Of a stretch of DNA of 64,000 nt, positions 1 through 7,899 are shown piece after piece; the first letter of the stretch is position 1, and each line of letters opens with the position of its first letter. The DNA comes from Prochlorococcus sp. AG-355-O17 (GTDB lineage Bacteria; Cyanobacteriota; Cyanobacteriia; PCC-6307; Cyanobiaceae): positions 1-64,000 of the forward strand of contig QCEK01000009.1 in the NCBI GenBank assembly GCA_003280655.1, read 5' to 3'. Below the pieces are notes generated by a model, which did no database searches, had not been told where the DNA came from, and worked only from the letters and a program-made list of their open reading frames with translations. The translations under genes were made by a program, and so were the position numbers.

Positions 1-1
1 T

Positions 2-94
2 CAATTTTGGCATGTTTTAATTGGCCCATCTGGAACAATTAGCGTTCTTACCTTTTATTTAGTATTAAAGAGATCGGACAAAAAATTTACTTAA
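2..94 (+). CDS. C-terminal fragment of a small membrane protein (5' end outside window)
   Basis: An open frame enters from the left edge and runs for 30 codons to a TAA at 92-94. The visible peptide (it begins QFWHVLIGPSGT and ends with a basic KRSDKKFT tail) is hydrophobic in the middle with a charged C-terminus, as expected for the last helix of a small cyanobacterial membrane protein. Only this tail is visible, so the family cannot be named. The next gene starts 7 bases after the stop on the same strand, which suggests co-transcription. Confidence 0.5.
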   Translation, partial: QFWHVLIGPSGTISVLTFYLVLKRSDKKFT

Positions 95-101
95 GATTAT
101 T

Positions 102-431
102 ATGAAAATATTTGCATTTGTAAGTTTTATATTGTGCTTAGTCACAATAATCTCTCCAGTTGAAATCTTTGCTGATACGGCACTTGATGTTTACATGAAT
201 GATTTTTATTCTAAATCGAATGAAGCTAGCCAGATTCTTAAAGAAATCGAAAATAGTCTAAAAGAGGGGTCAAGAAAAAAAGTATGCTCTAGGCAAAGAG
301 AGGCCGCAAGATTAGGTCTATTAGCTAATAAATCATTAATTAAAGCCTTTGAAATAGAGGGGGCGAATCCGCCAATGCAAGCAATAAAGGCAAGTCAACA
401 AAGATGGGAATCTATTCTGAATGAGTGCTGA
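102..431 (+). CDS. Hypothetical secreted/lumenal protein, 109 aa
   Basis: I do not recognise the family. Residues 1-24 form a typical signal peptide: MK, a hydrophobic stretch, then a likely cleavage after IFA-D. The mature part is alpha-helical by composition, with alternating charged and hydrophobic residues and two cysteines (KKVCSR and the C-terminal NEC) that could pair after export. It probably sits in the periplasm or thylakoid lumen. It starts 7 bases after the upstream fragment, so the two are likely in one transcript. Confidence 0.7.
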   Translation: MKIFAFVSFILCLVTIISPVEIFADTALDVYMNDFYSKSNEASQILKEIENSLKEGSRKKVCSRQREAARLGLLANKSLIKAFEIEGANPPMQAIKASQQRWESILNEC

Positions 432-457
432 AGAAAGTCAGTAAATCTAAAATTTTT

Positions 458-892
458 TTAAATTTGCATTCTTACAGATTTACTAATTAAGGGAATTTCA
501 GGTTCAACTCCATATATACACTGGGAAATCGAGTAAATAAAAATACATAGTGTAAATATAAAAATTATTGAGCCTAATTCAACTACGGGAAATATTCTCA
601 ATAGATATGAAATTATTATCAAAGCAATATCAATAAGTAATGCTTGGCATGCGTTGTATCTAACGAAATAGGGAACATTTGGATTTCTTACTAATCCAGC
701 AAACAAAATTATAAATAATAAAAAACCACCAAAAGGCAAAGATTTTTCAATTATTGCTATCGGGAAAGTTAGAAATAATAGTATTTTTAAAAATGAATAT
801 TTATAGAACAAATAATATCCAAAAGGTATTGATGCCTTTAATGGCAAAGTATACAAAAGTACTGATGAAAGTCTCTGGAATATCTGATTCAA
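458..892 (-). CDS. Tic20-like membrane protein
   Basis: A 144-residue protein with about four hydrophobic segments (roughly 20-50, 52-70, 85-100, 105-130). It carries the Tic20/Ycf60 signature region with PYFVRYNACQALLIDI near residues 76-91 and an upstream aromatic/proline pattern (PFGYYLFYKY). In plastids Tic20 is part of the inner-envelope import channel; the role of the cyanobacterial homologue is not settled and it should be a plasma or thylakoid membrane protein. It is convergent with the preceding hypothetical gene. Family call is good, function unknown. Confidence 0.75.
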   Translation of the reverse strand: MNQIFQRLSSVLLYTLPLKASIPFGYYLFYKYSFLKILLFLTFPIAIIEKSLPFGGFLLFIILFAGLVRNPNVPYFVRYNACQALLIDIALIIISYLLRIFPVVELGSIIFIFTLCIFIYSISQCIYGVEPEIPLISKSVRMQI

Positions 893-1025
893 TATATTAT
901 TGAAATTTCGTATTCATATTTTAGCCTAATTTTTCTGAACTTAAAAAATGACTTAGCCTCGAAAAAATCAACTTTGGCAGATAGTTATTAAATATTAGAT
1001 AATTGATTAAGGTTCATAATTCAAA

Positions 1026-1415
1026 ATGCGTATCCTACATACAATGTTGAGGGTTGGAGATTTAGATAAATCCATTGATTTCTACGTCAATAGATTAGGA
1101 ATGAATTTATTGCGAAAAAAGGATTATCCTCATGGAAAATTCACTTTGGCATTTGTTGGTTATGGCTCAGAAAAAGAAAATACAGTAATTGAATTAACTT
1201 ATAACTGGGACAAAAAGTCTGAAGACTATGAGCTTGGAGATAAATATGGTCATATAGCTATTGGAGTAAAAGATATTCATCTAATTTGCCAAGGATTAGA
1301 AAATAATGGTTGTAAAATAACAACCAAACCTAAAACAATGAAAAACAGTACTACTGTCTTGGCTTTTGTTGAGGATCCTGATGGTTATAAAATTGAACTT
1401 ATTGAAAGAGATTAA
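1026..1415 (+). CDS. gloA: Lactoylglutathione lyase (glyoxalase I)
   Basis: A 129-residue protein, the usual length of bacterial glyoxalase I. It isomerises the hemithioacetal of methylglyoxal and glutathione to S-lactoylglutathione in the cytosol. The N-terminus has the diagnostic [16 protein letters not shown] motif with metal-ligand His5; VIELTYNW holds the first glutamate ligand; [11 protein letters not shown] gives the second His; [11 protein letters not shown] at the C-terminus holds the last Glu. The two beta-alpha-beta-beta-beta modules are both complete. It is transcribed alone, away from the divergent Tic20-like gene. Confidence 0.95.
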   Translation: MRILHTMLRVGDLDKSIDFYVNRLGMNLLRKKDYPHGKFTLAFVGYGSEKENTVIELTYNWDKKSEDYELGDKYGHIAIGVKDIHLICQGLENNGCKITTKPKTMKNSTTVLAFVEDPDGYKIELIERD

Positions 1416-1613
1416 AAGTTAAGAAGTTTTTAATTAAATAAAAAATAATTAAATTTTAAAAAGATTGAATTATCAAATATATCGTTTTCAATTAGCAAAA
1501 AATACCTTTAAGATCACATTGGATAGATTCTGCAGCTTTAATTATTGTAAAAGATTATCTCTAAGATGAGGAATTATTAAAGATAAAATTAAAAAATTAT
1601 TTTATCTATATTA

Positions 1614-1647
1614 AATCTATTTAGAATACATAGACAATCTATTCAGA
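1614..1647 (+). repeat. Pair of 12-bp direct repeats upstream of the 1680 gene
   Basis: AATCTATTTAGA at 1614-1625 is repeated as AATCTATTCAGA at 1636-1647, differing at one base and spaced 22 bp start to start (about two helical turns). They lie 33 bp before the ATG of the next gene inside a 264-base AT-rich intergenic region (1416-1679) where I see no other gene or hairpin. They could be a regulator-binding site, but in DNA this AT-rich chance similarity is possible. Confidence 0.35.
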
Positions 1648-1679
1648 TTTATATATCATAGAATTATCGCATAAAGCTT

Positions 1680-2177
1680 ATGCCTAGTAATTGGTCAAAA
1701 ATAAGAGATGAATGGCTTGATAGAACCGCTGTTGCGAAAGATGATGCTAAATGGGCATTAGAAGCTTTAATTAATTCTGAACAAGAGTTATTTGAAATAG
1801 AGCAGAAAATAAAGAATAAAGAGGACGCTATAAGCCAAGTAAAATTTTTGAAGAAAAAGGTTAAAGAAACTATTTCCTCTAAAGAAATTAGTCTCGATGA
1901 TATTGCATTAAATACTTCAAATTCAAACAAAGTACAGATATCAGTACCATCAAACCTTACTTATCTTTTGAAAGTTTGGGCCGCAGCAGAAGGAAGAGAT
2001 CTATCAAGTGTTGCTTTTCAATGTTTAGAAACTGGTATAAGAGAAATGAAAAGCAAAGGTTCAATACCTTCAGTAGCAGTAAATAGATATGACTCCGCCT
2101 GTCAAAAGAGGATTGCACTAGCAGAAGTAAACAATCTATTGGAGAAATACGAATTAGCTCAGAATGAAATCAAATAA
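1680..2177 (+). CDS. Hypothetical coiled-coil protein, 165 aa
   Basis: Not recognised. Residues 1-75 are strongly heptad-like and charged (an antiparallel coiled-coil hairpin is likely: WALEALINSEQELFEIEQKI then a second Lys/Glu helix). Residues 84-120 (QISVPSNLTYLLKVWAAAEG followed by LSSVAFQCLETGIREM) look like a small helical domain resembling a ribbon-helix-helix fold: a beta strand, then two helices. The last 35 residues form another helix. No signal peptide, so cytosolic. The stop is 2 bases from the next start, so it is likely co-translated with the 130-residue neighbour. Confidence 0.7.
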   Translation: MPSNWSKIRDEWLDRTAVAKDDAKWALEALINSEQELFEIEQKIKNKEDAISQVKFLKKKVKETISSKEISLDDIALNTSNSNKVQISVPSNLTYLLKVWAAAEGRDLSSVAFQCLETGIREMKSKGSIPSVAVNRYDSACQKRIALAEVNNLLEKYELAQNEIK

Positions 2178-2179
2178 TT

Positions 2180-2572
2180 ATGAATAACAGAAAAATCATT
2201 AAAGGATACAAAACATTAATATCATCAAGATTTAATGTAGATACTTCTGAAGATAAAATGAAGGATGGAATAATTTATACTCTTTATTCTGATGAATTTA
2301 ATTCACTTAAAGTTGGTTTTGCTAAAAATGATAAGGTTCTAGAAAAAAAATTATCAAGTGAAGCATTGATATTACTGGATATGAAAAAAGGCAAAAAGAA
2401 AGATCTATGTTTATTAGTAACCACTCTAAAAGAACTTGGCATAAAAAATTCAGACAATTTTTATTTCAAATACTCAGGTTCTTTAATGAAACATTTATCT
2501 ACTTTAGGTTGGCCTGTTGGAAGATCACTTTATAAACAAAGAAAGATTAAAAAAGAACTTGTATGTGCATAA
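2180..2572 (+). CDS. Hypothetical protein with a degenerate GIY-YIG/Mug113-like N-terminus
   Basis: A 130-residue basic protein. Residues 31-58 (IIYTLYSDEFNSLKVGFAKN then LEKKL) follow the pattern of GIY-YIG-type domains: a YxL strand, a KVG strand, then a helix. The helix arginine expected in active nucleases is lysine here and the full GIY and YIG triplets are not intact. The C-terminal part ends with a WPVGRSLYKQ stretch and a basic tail. It probably binds nucleic acid or protein rather than cutting DNA. It follows the coiled-coil gene after 2 bases. Confidence 0.6.
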   Translation: MNNRKIIKGYKTLISSRFNVDTSEDKMKDGIIYTLYSDEFNSLKVGFAKNDKVLEKKLSSEALILLDMKKGKKKDLCLLVTTLKELGIKNSDNFYFKYSGSLMKHLSTLGWPVGRSLYKQRKIKKELVCA

Positions 2573-2574
2573 AT

Positions 2575-3048
2575 TTAAATGTAATCGCACTCTAAAGTTT
2601 CTCTAGTTTCTCTATTTGTAATTGGATTAGTTCCAGTGGCACTCTCACAAAATTTCCTAATAATATCTTTTGGCAAAAAAACATTTGTGAAGTCTGCGCC
2701 TTGTATCTTTACATTTTCAAACTGTGTACTATAAGCAAATGAATCCTCTAAGTTAGTATTTGATAAATCTGTTCCATCTAAAATAGCCGAGTCTAAAGTT
2801 ACTTCTCTTAAATTGGAGTTACTTAAATTAGTATCTTTCAATTTTGCTCCATAAAGAGTAGCATTTTGGAGCTCACAATCTGATAAATTTGCATCTTGTA
2901 AATCAGTCAAATAGAAAGTTGCTCCTTTTAAATCAGATCCAGAAAAATCAGCTCCAATTAAGGATTGTTTACCATAATCCAATGCAGCGAAGCTTCTAGA
3001 AGGGAGAGTTAAAACAATCATTAAAACAGTTAAAGTTATAAATCTCAT
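2575..3048 (-). CDS. Pentapeptide-repeat protein with signal peptide
   Basis: A 157-residue protein. Residues 1-21 are a signal peptide ending at SFA-A. Residues 33-120 are a run of A(D/N)LxX-type pentapeptides (GADFSGSDLKGATF, DANLSDCELQNATLYGAKL, DTNLSNSNL and so on), which fold as a right-handed quadrilateral beta-helix. Two C-terminal cysteines (KFCES and LECDYI) could form a disulfide cap. Exported pentapeptide proteins are common in cyanobacterial thylakoid lumen; the molecular role is unknown. Convergent with the previous gene (3-base gap). Confidence 0.85.
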   Translation of the reverse strand: MRFITLTVLMIVLTLPSRSFAALDYGKQSLIGADFSGSDLKGATFYLTDLQDANLSDCELQNATLYGAKLKDTNLSNSNLREVTLDSAILDGTDLSNTNLEDSFAYSTQFENVKIQGADFTNVFLPKDIIRKFCESATGTNPITNRETRETLECDYI

Positions 3049-3154
3049 TTTTTGAGTAGTATTTCAATAAATTCTAACTTCTTAAGCTGAAATCTAAAAA
3101 TTAATTATTTACTGAATGCTATATTTATTGAAATAACAAATCACGAACTAGGTT

Positions 3155-4795
3155 TTGGATATAAGTCCTTATGATGCAATTGTTGTTGGTTCTGGAGCTA
3201 CAGGAGGAATAGCAGCACTTACATTGGCAGAACAAGGAATCAAAGTTTTAGTAATAGAAGCAGGGCCTCAAGTTAAAAGGCATGAAGCTAGTAATGATGA
3301 GCCAAAAAGTACGTTCAAAAGATTATCAGGAGTTTTAACAAAAAAACATGCTTATCAATGCCAACATCCTGGTTATTGGAAAAATAATCCTGACTTATAT
3401 TCAAATGAATTGAAGCATCCTTATGACTTCCCAAAAAAAAAGCCATTTCTTTGGACCCAAGGTAAACAATATGGGGGGAGATCATTAACTTGGGGAGGCA
3501 TAACATTAAGACTTTCCTCAGAAGACCTTCATCCCGCTAAAAAAGACGGATTCGGACCAAACTGGCCTATTTCATACGATGAACTAACCCCTCACTATGA
3601 TTTCATTGAAAATTTTTGCGGCATCTATGGACGAAAAGATGACATTAAAGAAGTCCCAAACGGTAAATATATTGGAGAAATACCTCTTACAGAAAATGAA
3701 AATGTTTTTGGCAACAAAGTAAAATCAAAATTAAACTATCCATTTATCCAATCAAGAGGATTTGACCGTAATTCATCAGTAAAAGAAAAAAAATGGCCTA
3801 AGTCCTCTAGCTTAGGAAGCTCTTTAAAAAAAGCTTTAGATACTGGAAATGTACAAATAATCTCTAATTACCTAGTGGAGTCTTTTGAGATTAACAAGGC
3901 AACAGAGCTTGCCTCAAAACTGACGATCGTAAACCTAGAAAATGGACACAAAGAAGTATTGAATTGTGATTTAATTCTTCTTTGCGCATCAACAATTTCA
4001 ACACTCAGAATACTACTGAACTCAGAATATAAATCAAATTCCTCAGGTTTTAAAGATAATTCTGGGAAATTAGGTAAATATCTTATGGACCATATATCTA
4101 TCTGTAGATTTTTTTCAGTCCCAAAAACAAATAACGCAGGAAAAACATTAGATAATACTCCCGATCTTTCAGGAGCAGGCAGCTTCTTTATTCCATTCGG
4201 TTCAAATTTACCAAAAATTGACGACATAAATTTCCATAGAGGTTATGGGATCTGGGGGGCAATTGATCGATTAGGGATACCTAAATTTTTGCAAAAAGAC
4301 ACAAGCACATCCATTGGCTTTCTTATCGCCCACGGCGAAGTCCTTCCTAGAGAAAAAAACTCAGTTTCTCTCTCAAGAAAAACAGATGAATGGGGTATCC
4401 CAATTCCCTACATTGAATTCGAATGGAGCGAAAATGAGTTAAACATGGCTAAACATATGGAAAACACAATACGAAAATCAATCACAGCTGCAAATGGAGA
4501 AATAAAAAATATTAATGAACTAATAAATATCCCATTAGGGAGTTTTTTTACAAAAAAATTGATCGCATTTTCAGATAGTCCTCCTCCTCCTGGATATTAC
4601 ATTCATGAAGTAGGGGGAGCACCAATGGGGATAAATGAAGAAAATAGCGTAGTTGATAAATTTAATAGATTATGGAGATGTAAGAATGTACTTGTACTAG
4701 ATGGAGCATGCTGGCCCACATCATCTTGGCAAAGCCCCACACTCACGATGATGGCTTTGAGTAGAAGAGCCTGTTTAAATATTAAAAAGACTTAG
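3155..4795 (+). CDS. GMC-family FAD oxidoreductase
   Basis: A 546-residue flavoprotein starting at a TTG. The N-terminal dinucleotide-binding motif GSGATGGIAALTLAEQG (residues 12-28) and the following VIEAG are classic for glucose-methanol-choline oxidoreductases. GGRSLTWGGITLRLS (about 107-121) is the second GMC signature, and the C-terminus has YYIHEVGGAPMG with the active-site His plus a VLDGACWPTSS... PTLTMMALSRRA tail that closes the FAD domain. The substrate alcohol is unknown. No membrane segments. The stop overlaps the convergent DUF2811 gene by 14 bases. Confidence 0.88.
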   Translation: MDISPYDAIVVGSGATGGIAALTLAEQGIKVLVIEAGPQVKRHEASNDEPKSTFKRLSGVLTKKHAYQCQHPGYWKNNPDLYSNELKHPYDFPKKKPFLWTQGKQYGGRSLTWGGITLRLSSEDLHPAKKDGFGPNWPISYDELTPHYDFIENFCGIYGRKDDIKEVPNGKYIGEIPLTENENVFGNKVKSKLNYPFIQSRGFDRNSSVKEKKWPKSSSLGSSLKKALDTGNVQIISNYLVESFEINKATELASKLTIVNLENGHKEVLNCDLILLCASTISTLRILLNSEYKSNSSGFKDNSGKLGKYLMDHISICRFFSVPKTNNAGKTLDNTPDLSGAGSFFIPFGSNLPKIDDINFHRGYGIWGAIDRLGIPKFLQKDTSTSIGFLIAHGEVLPREKNSVSLSRKTDEWGIPIPYIEFEWSENELNMAKHMENTIRKSITAANGEIKNINELINIPLGSFFTKKLIAFSDSPPPPGYYIHEVGGAPMGINEENSVVDKFNRLWRCKNVLVLDGACWPTSSWQSPTLTMMALSRRACLNIKKT

Positions 4796-5039
4796 AAGGT
4801 GTAAATAATTGATTTAAATAAATTTCTGAGACAGAATTATCTGTACATCCGTTTTGAACGAGAAAAGTAGCTAATGCTGAATTTATAAGCTTATATTGAT
4901 CCCAAGTTGGGTTACTTAATACGAAATCTTTCATAGTGTTATAAAGAGTTTCTGAAAGCTCTGTTTCTAAAGAAACTTTATTTGAAGAGCACTCTATAAG
5001 TTTCTTATCAGTTAAGTTTGATTGGCTGATTTGATCCAT
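4782..5039 (-). CDS. DUF2811 family protein
   Basis: The core VSLETELSETLYNTMKDF through NPTWDQYKLINSALATFL, then QNGCTDNSV, matches the cyanobacterial DUF2811 family (small helical protein, function unknown). I chose the internal ATG at 5039 (85 aa) because DUF2811 proteins begin shortly before this core; an in-frame TTG at 5096 would add 19 aromatic/basic residues (104 aa) with no homologous feature I can recognise. Neither start has a clear Shine-Dalgarno sequence. Its 3' end overlaps the GMC oxidoreductase gene on the other strand. Confidence 0.75.
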   Translation of the reverse strand: MDQISQSNLTDKKLIECSSNKVSLETELSETLYNTMKDFVLSNPTWDQYKLINSALATFLVQNGCTDNSVSEIYLNQLFTPSKSF

Positions 5040-5096
5040 AAATCTATAATTTTCAACATAAACATAATGATATTTTTTTCTAAAAAAATCAAACAA

Positions 5097-5422
5097 TATC
5101 TGCTGTAAAACTTTTCAAATTATCAAATGAGACTCATGTTATAAGTGTGTTTTCAAAAAACTTCCTTTTCAAATAAGGAAATTGAATAGATCTTTAAGAA
5201 AAGTCAACAATAATGTTGAAGTCCTGTTTTTTTTTGAAAAATACTGGCAGTTCTAATCCAATGTGGATTTGGACGTGGAAAACAACCTGTAAATTGTGGA
5301 AAATCTAGCTCAAAATACTTTCAAAATTTTATATTAAGAATACTTATATATACTGAGTCTATTAAGACTAAGGCGAGAAAGAGACGGATGATTCATTGAT
5401 TTTCAACGGATTTTCTTAAGAT
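5097..5422. other. Intergenic region with AT-rich tract and short hairpin
   Basis: About 326-380 bases without a credible gene. It holds three DnaA-box-like 9-mers (listed separately), an adjoining AT-rich tract at about 5313-5352, and a short inverted repeat AGTCT-ATTA-AGACT at 5356-5369. It lies downstream of the cbiX-like gene and upstream of the DUF2811 gene, both on the minus strand, so it should include the DUF2811 promoter. I see no tRNA or conserved RNA here. Confidence 0.5.
5262..5303 (-). promoter_or_regulatory. Cluster of three DnaA-box-like 9-mers
   Basis: Read on the minus strand the sites are TTTTCCACA (5303-5295), TTTTCCACG (5282-5274) and AAATCCACA (5270-5262). TTTTCCACA is the cyanobacterial form of the DnaA box; the second has one mismatch, the third two. 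All point the same way, with start-to-start spacings of 21 and 12 bp, and an AT-rich stretch follows at about 5313-5352. This could be a DnaA-regulated site or DnaA titration locus. No dnaA or dnaN gene is nearby, so I do not call it oriC. Confidence 0.4.
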
Positions 5423-6547
5423 TTAGTCTTTATTAGGCAAGCGAAGCGTGACAGGTCCTAAGGGGTGTTTTGAGTTTGGATAAATACTAGGATGATGGTG
5501 ATTGTGATTATGTTCATGTTGATGAGCTTCTACATGTTCATGTTCTAAGTTATCTCTTCCTCTTGAGTTTGATTTTTCATGGTTATGAGTTGGGATTTGA
5601 TTTTGTGTTTCACAAGCACCATTACATTCAGGATCACATAAATCACAACTGATACCCAAGCCCTCTACATGGTCATGATAACTTTCTTGTACCATTCCAA
5701 CTTCTTTTTCAAAGCCAAATAAATTTGATCTATATTTACAAGTTGAGCAATTCATAAAATTATTACCTTCGTCATTAAGAATCTCTTCAATCCTTTCTAC
5801 AAAAGTGTCGATCACATAAGACTGTGACGAAAGATATTTTGCATGTATAAATGAAATATTTGGATTATTAATGGCAACTAAATCACTTTGTCTTTTTATT
5901 CTTGTAACAAGAACACCTGAGAAAAGGAAATAAGGAAAAATAATTATATTCTTAAAACCAAGTCTCACAACATTTGTCAAGCCAGGTTCAACTAGAGGGA
6001 AAGTTACTCCAGAAAAAACTGTTTCCCCCCACCCTAAACCAATACCTTCTACGATCATTCTCGTAATTTTTGAAACATTGGAATTCGCATCTGGGTCAGA
6101 AGAACCTCTACCAACAACAACTAATAATGATTCTTCAGGTTTGAGAGTGTTATTTTGTTTGAATACATCTTTAACTCTTTCACAAGCTGCACTAATCATT
6201 AAATTATTAATACCTAATTCTCTTCCATAAATTATTTCAATACCTGTTTTACTTGAATAATTCATAAGCAAGCTAGGTATATCATTTTTCACATGGCCAG
6301 CAGCGAAAAGCATTGCGGGTATTGCAATTACTTTTTTTATAGAAAGATCTCTTAATTTGTCTAAAGCATCAACAAGTGAAGGTTTAGCGAATTCCAAGAA
6401 ACCATATTCAACCAAAAAATTTGGATATCTTTTTTGGATAAACTTAGTTAATTCTCGAAATTCAGTAATGGCTAGTTTATTTCTACTACCGTGTCCACAG
6501 ATAAGTACCGCGACTTGATTATTTAACTTCGAATCTAAATTATCCAA
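5423..6547 (-). CDS. cbiX: CbiX-type sirohydrochlorin chelatase with Cys- and His-rich tail
   Basis: A 374-residue long-form CbiX, which inserts a metal (cobalt or iron) into sirohydrochlorin for cobalamin or siroheme synthesis. The N-terminal half has VLICGHGSRNKLA with the catalytic His; the second half has VVVGRGSSDPDAN, so the two ferrochelatase-like halves are both present. After residue about 263 comes a metal-binding tail: MNCSTC (MxCxxC), then four Cys at about 301, 304, 308 and 312, then a His-rich stretch at about 321-352. B. megaterium CbiX carries a comparable MxCxxC [4Fe-4S] motif and His-rich end. Divergent from the FAD oxidase gene 47 bases away. Metal preference cannot be told from sequence. 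Confidence 0.88.
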   Translation of the reverse strand: MDNLDSKLNNQVAVLICGHGSRNKLAITEFRELTKFIQKRYPNFLVEYGFLEFAKPSLVDALDKLRDLSIKKVIAIPAMLFAAGHVKNDIPSLLMNYSSKTGIEIIYGRELGINNLMISAACERVKDVFKQNNTLKPEESLLVVVGRGSSDPDANSNVSKITRMIVEGIGLGWGETVFSGVTFPLVEPGLTNVVRLGFKNIIIFPYFLFSGVLVTRIKRQSDLVAINNPNISFIHAKYLSSQSYVIDTFVERIEEILNDEGNNFMNCSTCKYRSNLFGFEKEVGMVQESYHDHVEGLGISCDLCDPECNGACETQNQIPTHNHEKSNSRGRDNLEHEHVEAHQHEHNHNHHHPSIYPNSKHPLGPVTLRLPNKD

Positions 6548-6594
6548 AATCTAGTTATTACTTATACCATAATAGTAAAGAACAATATCATGTA

Positions 6595-7869
6595 GTGAAA
6601 AATAATAGTTTGCTTGAAGTTCCAAATATCAACTCAAAAGATGCAAAATTAAAGAAATTAATTTTTGACGTTGATGAGTCCTTATTTTATGAGGATAACT
6701 ATTCTAATGAAGAATTCGAGCACCTTTGCGTATGTAGTGGAGGTACAACCTCTAGTTGCGCGAAAAATGGTTTTACAACTCTTGATCTAAGAAAAAATTA
6801 CAACAAAATTCACCTAGATAGAAAAACCAATTTAGTAACAATTGGAGGTGGAGTAATAATGGGGGATCTAGTAAATCATTTACAAAAACACAATAGAAGT
6901 TTTCCAATCGGACTTTCTAAACTTCCAGGAGCAGGCTATATACTTACTGGTGGAGTAAGCCCGCTCAGTAGAGCCTACGGATTAGCCATTGATAATATTG
7001 AATCAATAAAAGGTTTCTTGGGAAATGGCACATTTATCTCTTTAAAAAAAAATCAAATAAATCCAGAAGAACAATTAATTTGGGAAGCAATTAAAGGTGC
7101 AGCACCCTTCTTTTCAATAATTACCGAAATAGAACTTAAGACTATCCAATCTAATCCAATAAAGGTTATTGAAGGATTTGTAAATCTAAATGAACTTTCA
7201 GAAATAATAAAACTATCAGAGGAATTTCCAGAAAATATTAGTCTTCAATGGATTTATGCCCAAAAAATTTATATATATATTTTTGCTGAACTCAATAAAT
7301 TGGAGGATAAAAGAACAGAAGAAAACCTAATGCTTCTAGACAAATTTCCTGCTTTAGAAAAACAATATTATGAAAACTTTAACAAAATTAATTTTTTTCC
7401 AAAGGAATTGGATTTATATGAGCTGAATGCAAATAACCATTCTGAGGTAATTAGTCTTCTTGGAGAAGATTTAAAAAATGATATCCCAATTTTTATAAAA
7501 TGTTTGAATGAAATAATGGATAATAAACCTAATAATTCCTGTTATATTGCTTCTCAACAACTAGGTGGCAAAACTAAAAAGTTAAATCATGGAGCAAGCT
7601 TTTTTGTTCATAGAAAAAGTACTTGGAAACCATGGATATATGCATCATGGAAAAAAAATGATCTTCAAGAAAAAGAAGTCGCTTTGGAATGGATTTATAA
7701 ATCATGGAGCAAGCTAAAAAGGTTTTATCCAAATATTCACTTAGCCCAATTGCATAATCATTTGAATTTTCATGAAGAAGAAATTACATTAGCCTTTGGA
7801 AATAGAATGAACGAATTAAAAACTTTAAAGAATATTTTTGACCCACAAGGTATTTTGCCTCCTCTATGA
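6595..7869 (+). CDS. FAD-linked oxidase (FAD_binding_4/BBE-like)
   Basis: A 424-residue protein starting at GTG. Residues about 46-180 form the PCMH/FAD_binding_4 domain: VCSGGTTSSCAKNG, then VTIGGGVIMGDLVNHL, then LPGAGYILTGGVSPLSRAYGL, which surround the flavin. The C-terminus (IHLAQLHNHLNF and FDPQGILPPL) resembles the berberine-bridge-type ending where D-P-x-x-I/L closes the fold. The usual bicovalent His/Cys attachments are not evident. Substrate unknown. It is followed after 30 bases by the SulP transporter gene on the same strand. Confidence 0.8.
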   Translation: MKNNSLLEVPNINSKDAKLKKLIFDVDESLFYEDNYSNEEFEHLCVCSGGTTSSCAKNGFTTLDLRKNYNKIHLDRKTNLVTIGGGVIMGDLVNHLQKHNRSFPIGLSKLPGAGYILTGGVSPLSRAYGLAIDNIESIKGFLGNGTFISLKKNQINPEEQLIWEAIKGAAPFFSIITEIELKTIQSNPIKVIEGFVNLNELSEIIKLSEEFPENISLQWIYAQKIYIYIFAELNKLEDKRTEENLMLLDKFPALEKQYYENFNKINFFPKELDLYELNANNHSEVISLLGEDLKNDIPIFIKCLNEIMDNKPNNSCYIASQQLGGKTKKLNHGASFFVHRKSTWKPWIYASWKKNDLQEKEVALEWIYKSWSKLKRFYPNIHLAQLHNHLNFHEEEITLAFGNRMNELKTLKNIFDPQGILPPL

Positions 7870-7899
7870 GGTAACTTCTTAATTATAAAGAAACTTAAA

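Noticed and set aside
3868-4227. 119-codon antisense frame in the GMC oxidoreductase gene
   Set aside because: Lies entirely inside a clear enzyme gene on the opposite strand and has no motif; typical antisense chance frame.
5262-5352. Calling the DnaA-box cluster the replication origin
   Set aside because: No dnaA/dnaN nearby and only one box is exact; the evidence supports only a candidate DnaA-binding region.
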